A stretch of DNA of 64,000 nt, taken from assembly GCA_049840935.1 (NCBI GenBank), contig JASGJA010000013.1, positions 1 to 64,000 of the forward strand. Direction: 5' to 3'. Both the position numbers and the translations under genes were made by a program. The notes beneath the pieces are model-generated. The model saw only the letters and a program-made list of their open reading frames with translations, was not told the DNA's origin and did no database searches. Shown piece by piece: positions 48,019 to 55,620 of this stretch. The stretch is from Mesorhizobium_G sp049840935 (GTDB taxonomy: Bacteria > Pseudomonadota > Alphaproteobacteria > Rhizobiales > Rhizobiaceae). How positions within the stretch are numbered: the first letter of the stretch is position 1; the number at the start of each line of letters is the position of its first letter.

Positions 48019-48372
48019 ATGACCTATGTAGATGGATTTGTGCTGCCGGTGCCGAAAGCGGCCTTTGACGACTATGTGAAAGTGACCGAGGTCGCCAAAA
48101 AGGTGTGGATGGAGTTCGGCGCGCTTTCGTATGTTGAAGCCCGCGACGATGACGTGCCAGAGGGGCAGATCACGTCCTTTCCCCTCGCGGTGAAGAAGGA
48201 AAAGGACGAGATCATCGTGTTTTCCTACATCACCTACCGATCTCGTGCGGAGCGCGACGAGATCATGAAAAAAGTGATGGAGGACACCCGCATAAAAGAC
48301 GTGATGCAGGAAATGCCTGCCTACATGAAGCGCATGATCTATGGCGGGTTCGAGGTGTTTACCGAAGCCTGA
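48019..48372 (+). CDS. DUF1428 domain protein
   Basis: The 117-residue protein (MTYVDGFVLPVPKAAFDDYV, then GALSYVEARDDDVPEGQITS and KRMIYGGFEVF) matches DUF1428 (YbaA-like), a dimeric alpha/beta ferredoxin-like fold of unknown function. It is a soluble single-domain protein with no visible catalytic motif. It sits alone between the ALDH7 gene (divergent) and a TIGR01244 gene (convergent, 6 bp away). Confidence 0.88.
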   Translation: MTYVDGFVLPVPKAAFDDYVKVTEVAKKVWMEFGALSYVEARDDDVPEGQITSFPLAVKKEKDEIIVFSYITYRSRAERDEIMKKVMEDTRIKDVMQEMPAYMKRMIYGGFEVFTEA

Positions 48373-48378
48373 CCGGCT

Positions 48379-48717
48379 TTAGCCCTTCAACTGCTGAATT
48401 CCCGCGAAAAGGTTTGCGCAGCGCGTGCCTGAGCGGCAATAAGCGAAGACAGGAGCGGGCAGGTCCTCAAGCGCCGCGGCCTGCTCCTCCACATTTTGCG
48501 GTGTCATCTGGCCGCTGATGACTGGATTCCATCGAAACGCCAAACCGGCAGCTTCCGTAGCTTTGCCGATTTCTTCGGCGGTGGGCTGGTTCGGGTCTTC
48601 GCCGTCTGGACGGTTGCAAATTACGCTGTTGAAGCCAGCATCCTTGATGAGCTTCAAATCCTCCACGGCGATTTGTGGGGATACGGCGTAATCTTCGGTG
48701 ATCTGGCGATATTGCAT
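48379..48717 (-). CDS. TIGR01244 family phosphatase/sulfurtransferase-like protein
   Basis: The 112-residue protein shows the DUF442/TIGR01244 pattern: YRQITEDYAVSPQIAVEDLK at the start, VICNRPDGEDPNQP, and a PTP-like loop FAYCRSGTRCANL whose first Cys is the probable nucleophile. Members resemble dual-specificity phosphatases and also form the N-terminal domain of Blh-type sulfide-oxidation proteins. The substrate is unknown. ATG 48717 is preferred to a longer start. It lies 78 bp downstream of znuA on the same strand, so it could be read from the Zur-controlled operon. Confidence 0.85.
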   Translation of the reverse strand: MQYRQITEDYAVSPQIAVEDLKLIKDAGFNSVICNRPDGEDPNQPTAEEIGKATEAAGLAFRWNPVISGQMTPQNVEEQAAALEDLPAPVFAYCRSGTRCANLFAGIQQLKG

Positions 48718-48795
48718 GTGCAGGCTCCATTTCAGGCCAGAAAGCGGCCACGCGGGTTTTGCCATCGTGGCCGCAGATGCGCAACCGCCTTGCGC

Positions 48796-49737
48796 TTAGC
48801 TGCCCAAAACTGCGCCTTTTATGGTGCTAACATTGTGGCGCATCATGTCGACATAAGTCGAAGCCGGGCCGCTCGCATCAGAAAGCGCGTCCGAATAAAG
48901 CGTACCGCCGATTTTCAGACCGGTCTCCTCGGCAATCTGCTTGGACAGGCGTGGATCGGTGATGTTTTCAACGAAAATAGCGGCGGCCTTGTCTTCGCGC
49001 ACCTGCTTCACGAGTTTAGCCACATCTGCGGCTGAGGCTTCTGACTCCGTGGAAATGCGCTCGGGTGCGAGAAAATCAATGCCATAGGCGTGCTCGAAAT
49101 AGCCAAACGCGTCATGCGAGGTGATGATGGTGCGCTTGTCGGCGGGAATGGATGCAATTGCAGCCTTTACCTCGTCGTCCAGCGCTTCCAGCGTGACAAT
49201 GTAAGCAGCCGCATTTGCCTTGTAAGTGTCGCAGTCCGCAGCATCAGCGGCGCAGAAAGCGTCCGCAATGTTTTTCACATAGATTTCGGCATTGCCGATC
49301 GACTGGAAGGCATGCGGATCAACTCCTTCATGGTGATGGCCGCCTTCTTCATGCGCCTCTTCGGTCGCTTCGTCGTGGTGATCGTCTTCGTCCTTGGCTT
49401 CAATGGTTTCGACGCCTTTGGTCAACTCGACGACAGAAGCCTTGGTAGCGCTGGAATCGACGAGACGTTGCAAAAAGCCCTCAAAATGAAGCCCGTTTAC
49501 GAGAACGACATTCGCCTTCTGCATGGCGGCGGCGTCGGCTGGTTTCGGCTCATAAACGTGCGCATCTCCACCAGGACCAACAATGGTGGCCAACTCAATG
49601 TGGTCGCCGCCCACCTGCTTGGCAAAGTCGCCGATGATGGAAAAGCTGGCGACGACCTTGAGCTTGTCCTGCGCCGACGCGGGAAACGCGAATGCGATAG
49701 CCGCTGCGCAAGCTGAAAAGCGTAGAAATGACTTCAT
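48796..49737 (-). CDS. znuA: Zinc ABC transporter, periplasmic binding protein
   Basis: The 313-residue protein has a signal peptide (MKSFLRFSACAAAIAFAF, cleavage after SAQ) and belongs to the cluster 9 metal-binding proteins. The high-affinity site histidines are in NGLHFEGFLQR, DPHAFQSIGNAEIY and TSHDAFGYFEHAYG. A His/Asp/Glu-rich loop (EDDHHDEATEEAHEEGGHHH) marks it as zinc rather than manganese type. It delivers zinc to ZnuBC. Confidence 0.95.
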   Translation of the reverse strand: MKSFLRFSACAAAIAFAFPASAQDKLKVVASFSIIGDFAKQVGGDHIELATIVGPGGDAHVYEPKPADAAAMQKANVVLVNGLHFEGFLQRLVDSSATKASVVELTKGVETIEAKDEDDHHDEATEEAHEEGGHHHEGVDPHAFQSIGNAEIYVKNIADAFCAADAADCDTYKANAAAYIVTLEALDDEVKAAIASIPADKRTIITSHDAFGYFEHAYGIDFLAPERISTESEASAADVAKLVKQVREDKAAAIFVENITDPRLSKQIAEETGLKIGGTLYSDALSDASGPASTYVDMMRHNVSTIKGAVLGS

Positions 49738-49746
49738 GATATGCTC

Positions 49747-50613
49747 CTATGCAGTTCTATGACGGCTGGTTGCCAGCCGGGTGCGGACGAGTCCGCGCGT
49801 CCCAACCAGCACTGAGGTGAGATAGATCGCGCCCGCAGCCAGTATGATCGAGGGACCGGAGGGCAGGGCGGCATGATAAGAAACGAGCAGTCCGGTGATG
49901 CAGGAAACAGCCCCGAAAAGCACGGCCAGCGCGCACATACTTTCGACGCGGTTGACCCAGAAGCGCGCGGCAGCGGCAGGCAGCATCATCAGACCGACTG
50001 ACAGCAAAGTGCCTAGCGCCTGAAATCCCGCGACGAGGTTGAGCACAGTCAGCGCCAGAAACACGAAGTGCACAGGCGTACCCAGACGGCTGACTGAGCG
50101 CAGAAACAGCGGATCAAGGCATTCAGCAACAAGGCCGCGCCAGAAAATCGTGAGCCCAACAAGGGTGATGATGGCAATAGAGCCGATTAGCGTCAGTGCG
50201 GCATTATCGAGCGCCAGCACAGTGCCGAACAGCACATGCATCAGGTCGACACTCGACCCGCGCAACGAAACGACGAGCACACCGAGCGCCAGCGAAATGA
50301 GATAGAAGGCGGCGAGCGAGGCGTCTTCTTTTTGAAGGGTCAAGCGCGAGACGGCACCTGCACCGAGCGCGACAACCAGACCGGCTATCAAGCCACCGAT
50401 GGTCATGGGCACAAGTTCCAAACCGAACAGCAGATACCCCACCGCCGCCCCAGGCAAAATGCCGTGGGCAACGGCATCGCCAGTCAGGCTCATACGGCGC
50501 AGCATGAGGAATACGCCAACCGGACAGGCAGAAATCGAAAGCAGCAACGAACCCGCCAGCGCGCGTTGCATGAAGCCGAACTCGATGAACGGCGCGAAGA
50601 TGAAATCATACAT
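49747..50613 (-). CDS. znuB: Zinc ABC transporter permease
   Basis: The 288-residue permease has about eight membrane helices and the family sequence SLTGDAVAHGILPGAAVGYL near residue 45, with a central ALGTLLSVGLMMLPAAAARF. It is the membrane channel of the zinc importer, 9 bp from both znuC and znuA, so the three genes form a tight operon. Confidence 0.95.
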   Translation of the reverse strand: MYDFIFAPFIEFGFMQRALAGSLLLSISACPVGVFLMLRRMSLTGDAVAHGILPGAAVGYLLFGLELVPMTIGGLIAGLVVALGAGAVSRLTLQKEDASLAAFYLISLALGVLVVSLRGSSVDLMHVLFGTVLALDNAALTLIGSIAIITLVGLTIFWRGLVAECLDPLFLRSVSRLGTPVHFVFLALTVLNLVAGFQALGTLLSVGLMMLPAAAARFWVNRVESMCALAVLFGAVSCITGLLVSYHAALPSGPSIILAAGAIYLTSVLVGTRGLVRTRLATSRHRTA

Positions 50614-50622
50614 GGTCGTCGT

Positions 50623-51423
50623 TCAGGCGTGGTGGTGGGAATGTTCATGTGCATGGTCGTGCACATGGGGATGCTCATGCTTGTGTTCATGGTCGTCGCC
50701 GCACCACGGCGCATCTTCATGCCAAGCCTCATCAAACCGGCGCGCGGCGAGCAATTGTTGAGGGTGCAGTGCCGTGCTTGTCGGTCCCCACGCAACCGCA
50801 CGACGCGCAAGCAGCAGGCTGTCAGGAAAGTTTTCGCGGACCATTTCGAGGTCATGCGCGACAACCATCACCGTGCGGCCCTCGCCATGCCAGCGTTGAA
50901 CGACTTCCAGCAAATCGCGCACGGTCTTGGCATCGATTGCATTGAACGGCTCATCGAGCAGGATCAGATCAGCATCTTGCAACAAAACGCGCGCAAACAA
51001 TGCGCGCTGCATCTGCCCGCCTGACAATGTGTCGATAGGCCGATCTTCAAATCCGCCAAGACCAACAGCCATCAAGGCTTGCGAGAGACGCTGACGATCT
51101 TCCGCCTTGATGCGACCAAGCAATCCACGTTTCGGCCAAAGCCCAAGCGCAACAAGATCGACAACGCGGGCGGGAAAGCTGCGATCTATCTCCGACTGTT
51201 GCGGCAAATAGGCGATACGCGTGCCGGGCGCTATGGAGATACGCCCTGACATAGGCTTGAGCACGCCGACAATGCCCTTCAGCAAGGTAGATTTGCCCGA
51301 CCCGTTCGCGCCGACAACGGCAATAAGCGAACCTTTGCACACGTCTCCGTTCAGGTGGTGCACCGCCGGGTGGCTGTTGTAGCCCAGCGTCAAGTCTTTA
51401 AAGGAGAGGCAGGTTTCAGCCAT
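50623..51423 (-). CDS. znuC: Zinc ABC transporter ATP-binding protein with His-rich tail
   Basis: The 266-residue ATPase has Walker A (GANGSGKST), the signature LSGGQMQRALFARVL and Walker B (LILLDEPFNAID). The last 30 residues are rich in His and acidic residues (GDDHEHKHEHPHVHDHAHEH and onward), a probable zinc buffer or sensor loop beyond the normal ABC fold. ATG 51423 is used; the TTG at 51432 is unlikely. The promoter region holds two Zur-type sites. Confidence 0.95.
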   Translation of the reverse strand: MAETCLSFKDLTLGYNSHPAVHHLNGDVCKGSLIAVVGANGSGKSTLLKGIVGVLKPMSGRISIAPGTRIAYLPQQSEIDRSFPARVVDLVALGLWPKRGLLGRIKAEDRQRLSQALMAVGLGGFEDRPIDTLSGGQMQRALFARVLLQDADLILLDEPFNAIDAKTVRDLLEVVQRWHGEGRTVMVVAHDLEMVRENFPDSLLLARRAVAWGPTSTALHPQQLLAARRFDEAWHEDAPWCGDDHEHKHEHPHVHDHAHEHSHHHA

Positions 51424-51439
51424 GTCTTGCAACCAAGAT

Positions 51440-51473
51440 GTAATGTTATTACGTTGCTAAGTGATGTTATTAC
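51440..51473. promoter_or_regulatory. Two tandem Zur-type operators between znuC and zur
   Basis: GTAATGTTATTAC (51440-51452) and GTGATGTTATTAC (51461-51473) are near-identical 13-bp dyads whose starts are 21 bp apart, two helical turns. They lie between the divergent znuC and zur starts, and a minus-strand TTGACG (51482-51477) that could be the znuCBA -35 is adjacent. Zinc-loaded Zur would repress both directions. Confidence 0.75.
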
Positions 51474-51527
51474 ATTCGTCAAGCGCAAAGGGTGGCTTTT
51501 TGCCCGGAAAATGATGTAAGTGAAATC

Positions 51528-51923
51528 ATGGCCGAACTGACAAAGAACCAGTCACTTGTATTCGATGCGTTGAGCAAGGCGCATGGGCCGCTCAGTGCCT
51601 ATTCATTGCTCGACCAGTTGCGCGACCATGGATTTCGCGCGCCATTGCAGGTCTATCGCGCGTTGGACAAGTTGCAGGAGGCGGGGCTGGTTCACCGTCT
51701 GGAAAGCCTCAACGCATTCGTGGCCTGTGCGCATAAGCATGGCGACCACGATACGCATTGTCATGGTCTGGTGGCTTTCGCTATTTGCGACAAATGCGGC
51801 CAGGTAAACGAGTTTTCGGATGCTGAAATCGAAACGCGACTGAATGGCTGGGCCAATCGCTCCGGCTTTCGTGCCGAAAAGACAACCGTCGAAATTCGTG
51901 GTCATTGCGCAGCCTGCGCATAA
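51528..51923 (+). CDS. zur: Zinc uptake regulator Zur (Fur family)
   Basis: The 131-residue Fur-family repressor has the winged-helix part (QSLVFDALSKAHGPLSAYSL, PLQVYRALDKLQEAGLVHRL) and the metal-binding part: FVACAHKHGDHDTHCHGL, the first CxxC in ICDKCGQ and the second in CAACA. The metal-site layout is that of Zur. ATG 51528 gives the typical N-terminus MAELTKNQSL. It is divergent from znuCBA and followed 9 bp later by a DAO-family gene. Confidence 0.93.
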   Translation: MAELTKNQSLVFDALSKAHGPLSAYSLLDQLRDHGFRAPLQVYRALDKLQEAGLVHRLESLNAFVACAHKHGDHDTHCHGLVAFAICDKCGQVNEFSDAEIETRLNGWANRSGFRAEKTTVEIRGHCAACA

Positions 51924-51932
51924 GGGCCGGAC

Positions 51933-53072
51933 GTGACGGACAGAATCGAAACAGACATTCTGATTGTGGGAGCGGGCATTGCTGGCGTTGGGCTGGCCGC
52001 CGACCTCGCAGGCGATTATCGCGTTACTATCATCGAACAGGAAAGCCGCCCGGCGTACCATTCGACGGGCCGGTCGATGGCGATTTTCATTCGCAACTAC
52101 GGCAACGCGGCGATCCGTGCGCTCAGTCGCGCCAGCGCTCCCTTGTTTGAAAAGCCGGATGCAACGCTGTTCCCTCATCCGCTGATAAGCCAGCGCGGCG
52201 TGCTTTTCATCTCCGACGAGTCCGGGATTGCGCAGCACAATGCTCTACTGGATCAGGCGGATGGCTTGCGACAGATCAGTCTCGACGAAGCATTCGGCAT
52301 GGTGCCGATCCTGCGGCGCGATTGGGTTGTAGCTGCGGCTTACGAACACGATGCGCAGGACATTGACGTGAATGCGCTGCATGAGGGCTGGCTTCGCAAG
52401 GCGCGCGCGGGCGGTGCTCAATTGTTGACGGAGTGTGCATTGCTGTCTGCCGCGCGTGTGGGCGGCAAATGGGAGGTGCAAACGCCCAAGGGCGAGATTG
52501 TTGCGGATGTAATCGTCAATGCCGCTGGTGCCTGGGCTGACACCGTTGCGCAGGCGTGTGGTGTGGCGGCGCTTGGGATTAAGCCGATGCGACGCTCGAT
52601 TGCTGTGCTACCCGCGCCGACCACCTACGACACAACCAACTGGCCGCTCATCGATGATTCCGCCGAGCGATGGTATTGCAAGCCGGGCGGCGGAAAGCTT
52701 TACGTGTCACCCGCTGATGAGATCCCCGTCGATCCGCATGATGCCTATGTGGACGATATGATCCTTGCGGAAGGTCTGGACCGTTTCGAGCAGGCTGTAG
52801 ACTATCCGGTGACGCGTGTGGAGCGGAGTTGGGCAGGTCTGCGCAGCTTCGCGCCCGACCGCACACCCGTTGCAGGGTTTGCACCGGGCGCTAACGGATT
52901 TTTCTGGTTGGCGGGGCAGGGTGGTTATGGAATGCAGACCGCTCCGGCCTTGTCACGGCTGGCCGGGCAGTTGATAAGACGCATCGAACCTTCGGAGCTG
53001 TCGCCAGCAATCGTAGCGAGCTTGCTGCCGGATCGTTTTTCCCACGCAGACAAAAATGAGGAACTGCAATGA
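51933..53072 (+). CDS. FAD-dependent amino acid/amine oxidoreductase (DAO family)
   Basis: The 379-residue flavoprotein begins with the FAD-binding ILIVGAGIAGVGLAADLAG and carries STGRSMAIFIRNYG, typical of the D-amino acid oxidase/glycine oxidase (DAO) group. The C-terminal GLRSFAPDRTPVAGFAPG and GQGGYGMQTAPALSRLAG complete the fold. It should oxidise an amino acid or amine to an imino acid. GTG 51933 is the start. The stop overlaps the RidA-family start by 4 bp, suggesting that the imine product is handled directly by that protein. The substrate is not predictable; the nearby hut genes do not themselves require it. Confidence 0.87.
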   Translation: MTDRIETDILIVGAGIAGVGLAADLAGDYRVTIIEQESRPAYHSTGRSMAIFIRNYGNAAIRALSRASAPLFEKPDATLFPHPLISQRGVLFISDESGIAQHNALLDQADGLRQISLDEAFGMVPILRRDWVVAAAYEHDAQDIDVNALHEGWLRKARAGGAQLLTECALLSAARVGGKWEVQTPKGEIVADVIVNAAGAWADTVAQACGVAALGIKPMRRSIAVLPAPTTYDTTNWPLIDDSAERWYCKPGGGKLYVSPADEIPVDPHDAYVDDMILAEGLDRFEQAVDYPVTRVERSWAGLRSFAPDRTPVAGFAPGANGFFWLAGQGGYGMQTAPALSRLAGQLIRRIEPSELSPAIVASLLPDRFSHADKNEELQ

Positions 53073-53413
53073 CTATTCGCCGTCTCGAAACCGGACCCCG
53101 CATGAGCCAGGCCGTGATCCATGGAAACACGGTTTATCTGGCCGGACAGGTGGGCAAGCCCGGCGGCAACGTCGCTCAGCAGACGGCTGACGTGTTGGTG
53201 GAGATTGATCGCCTGCTGGCCGCCGCAGGAAGCGACAAGACGAAAATCCTTCAAGCCATCATCTGGCTGGCCGATATGAAGGACTTCGCGGAGATGAATT
53301 CGGTTTGGGACAAGTGGGCGCCGCAGGGTCACACGCCTGCCCGCGCGACCGGCGAAGCAAAGCTGGCAACGCCTGACTATCTCGTCGAGATTATCGTAAC
53401 GGCAGCCGTTTAA
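53069..53413 (+). CDS. RidA family protein (enamine/imine deaminase)
   Basis: The 114-residue protein is a YjgF/RidA family member, with NTVYLAGQVGKPGGNVAQQT and the C-terminal PARATGEAKLATPDYLVEI, where the Arg of PAR corresponds to the catalytic substrate-binding Arg of RidA. Such proteins hydrolyse reactive imines made by PLP or flavin enzymes. The ATGA overlap with the DAO gene indicates joint production. It ends in a 4-bp overlap with the convergent hutC. Confidence 0.92.
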   Translation: MTIRRLETGPRMSQAVIHGNTVYLAGQVGKPGGNVAQQTADVLVEIDRLLAAAGSDKTKILQAIIWLADMKDFAEMNSVWDKWAPQGHTPARATGEAKLATPDYLVEIIVTAAV

Positions 53414-54165
53414 TTCGGCTCGAACCGCGCAACGAGGGTGTGGCTTGCGCCTGCATAGATGAAGCGGGCGTAAGTTACCGGCAGGTCGGCGGTCCACGTG
53501 CGCCGCTCTATGACGAGGCAGGACGTACCCTCGTCAATATCCAAACCCGTAGCCATGAGGGTGTCCGCGCCTTCCGCACTGATCCGATGCTCGGCGGTGC
53601 TCCACGGCACACGGCCAATCAGCCACGGGCCGGGCGCAATCTCCATAAACGTTTCCGCAGAAGCGTCGGGTACCGTCTCAAGGCTGATGAGCCGGTGCTC
53701 GACGCAAAACGGTCGCGGCCCTGCATAGTGCACGCAGTTCAGCTCAATCAGCTTTTTGGGGCAAACCGGGCCAAGTCGCTCGACATCGTCGGATTGGCTG
53801 CGGCGTTCGCGGCGCTCTTCAAGGGTGTAGCGATAGGGCAGGCCAAGCGCTTCGACTTCACTGCGGATATCGGTGATTTCCAAAACAGCAGCCTGACTGC
53901 GCGGACTGCGCACAAAGCTGCCGGACCTGCGCCGTCGCTCGATTAGCCCCGCCGCGGCGAGTTGCGAAAGAGCCTTGTTTACGGTCATGCGCGAGCAGCC
54001 GTATTGAACGGTCAGTTCATGCTCAAACGGGATGCGATATCCGGGCGCCCATGCGCCGGTGACGATCTTGCCGCGAATATCGTTGAGGATACGCTGGTAA
54101 AGCGAGGTGGATTCCTCGCTGTCGGCTGTTTCGATCTGTGCGGAATCGTTCATCAATTCAGCCAT
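53410..54165 (-). CDS. hutC: Histidine utilisation repressor HutC (GntR/HutC family)
   Basis: The 251-residue regulator has an N-terminal GntR winged helix (YQRILNDIRGKIVTGAWAPG, YGCSRMTVNKALSQLAAAGL) and a C-terminal UTRA domain that binds the inducer, urocanate in characterised HutC proteins. ATG 54165 lies 4 bp downstream of the hutF stop, so the two form an operon. Its likely operator is the palindrome at 55585-55598. Confidence 0.92.
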   Translation of the reverse strand: MAELMNDSAQIETADSEESTSLYQRILNDIRGKIVTGAWAPGYRIPFEHELTVQYGCSRMTVNKALSQLAAAGLIERRRRSGSFVRSPRSQAAVLEITDIRSEVEALGLPYRYTLEERRERRSQSDDVERLGPVCPKKLIELNCVHYAGPRPFCVEHRLISLETVPDASAETFMEIAPGPWLIGRVPWSTAEHRISAEGADTLMATGLDIDEGTSCLVIERRTWTADLPVTYARFIYAGASHTLVARFEPN

Positions 54166-54169
54166 AACG

Positions 54170-55540
54170 CTATGCGGCGGCAAGTTCCATCATTGTGGTG
54201 CGGAATCTTTGCGCGATAGCCTCTCGATGAATGTGGCGACCGGCTTCTACAAGTTTGCGCCCATGCACCCAGACGCAATCGACAGCGGTGCCGTTGGCGA
54301 AGATCCACGCGTCGAGAATCGCGTCGTGCGACTTTCCGGCGAGGGTGGGATGGCTGGCATCGAGCGAGACGAAATCAGCATTTGCGCCGACCTGTAAGCC
54401 ACCATTTACGCCAAGCGCGCGGCTTCCGCCGGAAAGCGCGCGATCATACAGGTTACGACCGTTCGATTGACCCGGCGAGGCCAGCACATTGCGCGCGCGA
54501 TGATGCAGCCGCTGGGAATATTCGAGTTGCCGCAGTTCGTCGGAGACGCCGATCAATACATTAGAATCTGAGCCGATGCCGAGAGCGCCACCGGCAGCGA
54601 TGAAGTTCACGCCCTCGAAAATGCCGTCACCCAGATTTGCCTCGGTGATCGGGCAGAGGCCCGCAACCGCGCCGCTTTTCGCCATCGCGGTGGTCTCGGA
54701 ATTCGTCATGTGGGTTGCATGGATCAGGCACCAGTTTGCGCCGACCGGCTGATTTGTAATCAGCCATTCGACGGGCCGCTGGCCGCTCCAGCCGACGCAA
54801 TCGTCAACCTCCTTGACCTGCTCTGCGATGTGAATGTGGATCGGATTATCGCCAGCGAGCGGTACGATCTCATTGAGTTCGTCCGGTGTTGCAGCGCGCA
54901 GGCTGTGCGGCGCGATACCAACCACCGCTTGATTCAAATTCTGAACAGATTCGCGCGATTTCTCCAAAAGGCGACCGAAGCGATTCACATCATTGATGAA
55001 TCGGCGTTGACCTTCGTTAGGCGCGGCTCCGCCGAAACCAGAATGCGCGTAGAAGACTGGCAGAAGCGTCAGGGCGATACCGGTCGTTGCCGAAGCCGCA
55101 GCGATGCGCTCCGCCATTTCGGCGATGTTAGCGTAGGGCTGGCCGTTCTTGTCGTGGTGCAGATAATGGAACTCGCCCACGCGCGTGAAACCGGCTTCGA
55201 GCATTTCAGCATAAAGCTGCGCGGCGACCGCCTCCACCTGATCAGGCGTCATCGAGAGCGCAAAGCGATACATAACTTCGCGCCACGACCAGAAACTGTC
55301 CGCGCCGGGACCGCGCGTTTCAGCAAGCCCCGCCATGCCCCGCTGAAAGGCGTGGCTGTGGAGGTTTGGCATTCCTGGAATCACCATTGCGTGGCGCTCG
55401 TCGCCGGGCGAGGCAGTTTGGTCCGGCTCTATGGACGTGATCGCACCGTTGCTAATGCCGATCCGAACATTATTTCGCCAGCCTTCAGTCAGCAGGGCTT
55501 GTTCGGCAAAGATGCTGGTCAACGCGCTCTCCCGGTTCAT
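54170..55540 (-). CDS. hutF: Formimidoylglutamate deiminase
   Basis: HutF hydrolyses N-formimino-L-glutamate to N-formyl-L-glutamate and ammonia. The 456-residue amidohydrolase has the metal motif PGMPNLHSHAFQRGMAG, IHIHIAEQVKEVDDC and ATHMTNSETTAMAKSG, and the late Asp in GIGSDSNVLIGV. ATG 55540 gives the normal length; an extension to 55597 would run across the HutC operator. It works with HutG in the two-step route that yields glutamate and formate. Confidence 0.94.
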   Translation of the reverse strand: MNRESALTSIFAEQALLTEGWRNNVRIGISNGAITSIEPDQTASPGDERHAMVIPGMPNLHSHAFQRGMAGLAETRGPGADSFWSWREVMYRFALSMTPDQVEAVAAQLYAEMLEAGFTRVGEFHYLHHDKNGQPYANIAEMAERIAAASATTGIALTLLPVFYAHSGFGGAAPNEGQRRFINDVNRFGRLLEKSRESVQNLNQAVVGIAPHSLRAATPDELNEIVPLAGDNPIHIHIAEQVKEVDDCVGWSGQRPVEWLITNQPVGANWCLIHATHMTNSETTAMAKSGAVAGLCPITEANLGDGIFEGVNFIAAGGALGIGSDSNVLIGVSDELRQLEYSQRLHHRARNVLASPGQSNGRNLYDRALSGGSRALGVNGGLQVGANADFVSLDASHPTLAGKSHDAILDAWIFANGTAVDCVWVHGRKLVEAGRHIHREAIAQRFRTTMMELAAA

Positions 55541-55567
55541 TCTTTCTATAAAGGCAACATCTGCCTC

Positions 55568-55598
55568 TTGCGCGCAACTGTCAATATGTATATACATA
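55568..55598 (+). promoter_or_regulatory. HutC operator and hutI promoter
   Basis: TATGTATATACATA (55585-55598) is a perfect 14-bp palindrome containing TGTATATACA, the core recognised by HutC-type regulators. It overlaps a plausible plus-strand promoter: TTGCGC (55568-55573), 17 bp, TATACA (55591-55596). On the minus strand TTGACA (55584-55579) sits next to it, facing hutF. Binding here would repress both divergent hut operons. Confidence 0.8.
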
Positions 55599-55620
55599 AC
55601 GAGGTAGACGAGGGAGACCT

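Noticed and set aside
54165..54183. A TTG start for hutC inside the hutF coding region, and a hutF start at 55597
   Set aside because: ATG 54165 and ATG 55540 give family-typical lengths. The longer hutF form would translate through the HutC operator.
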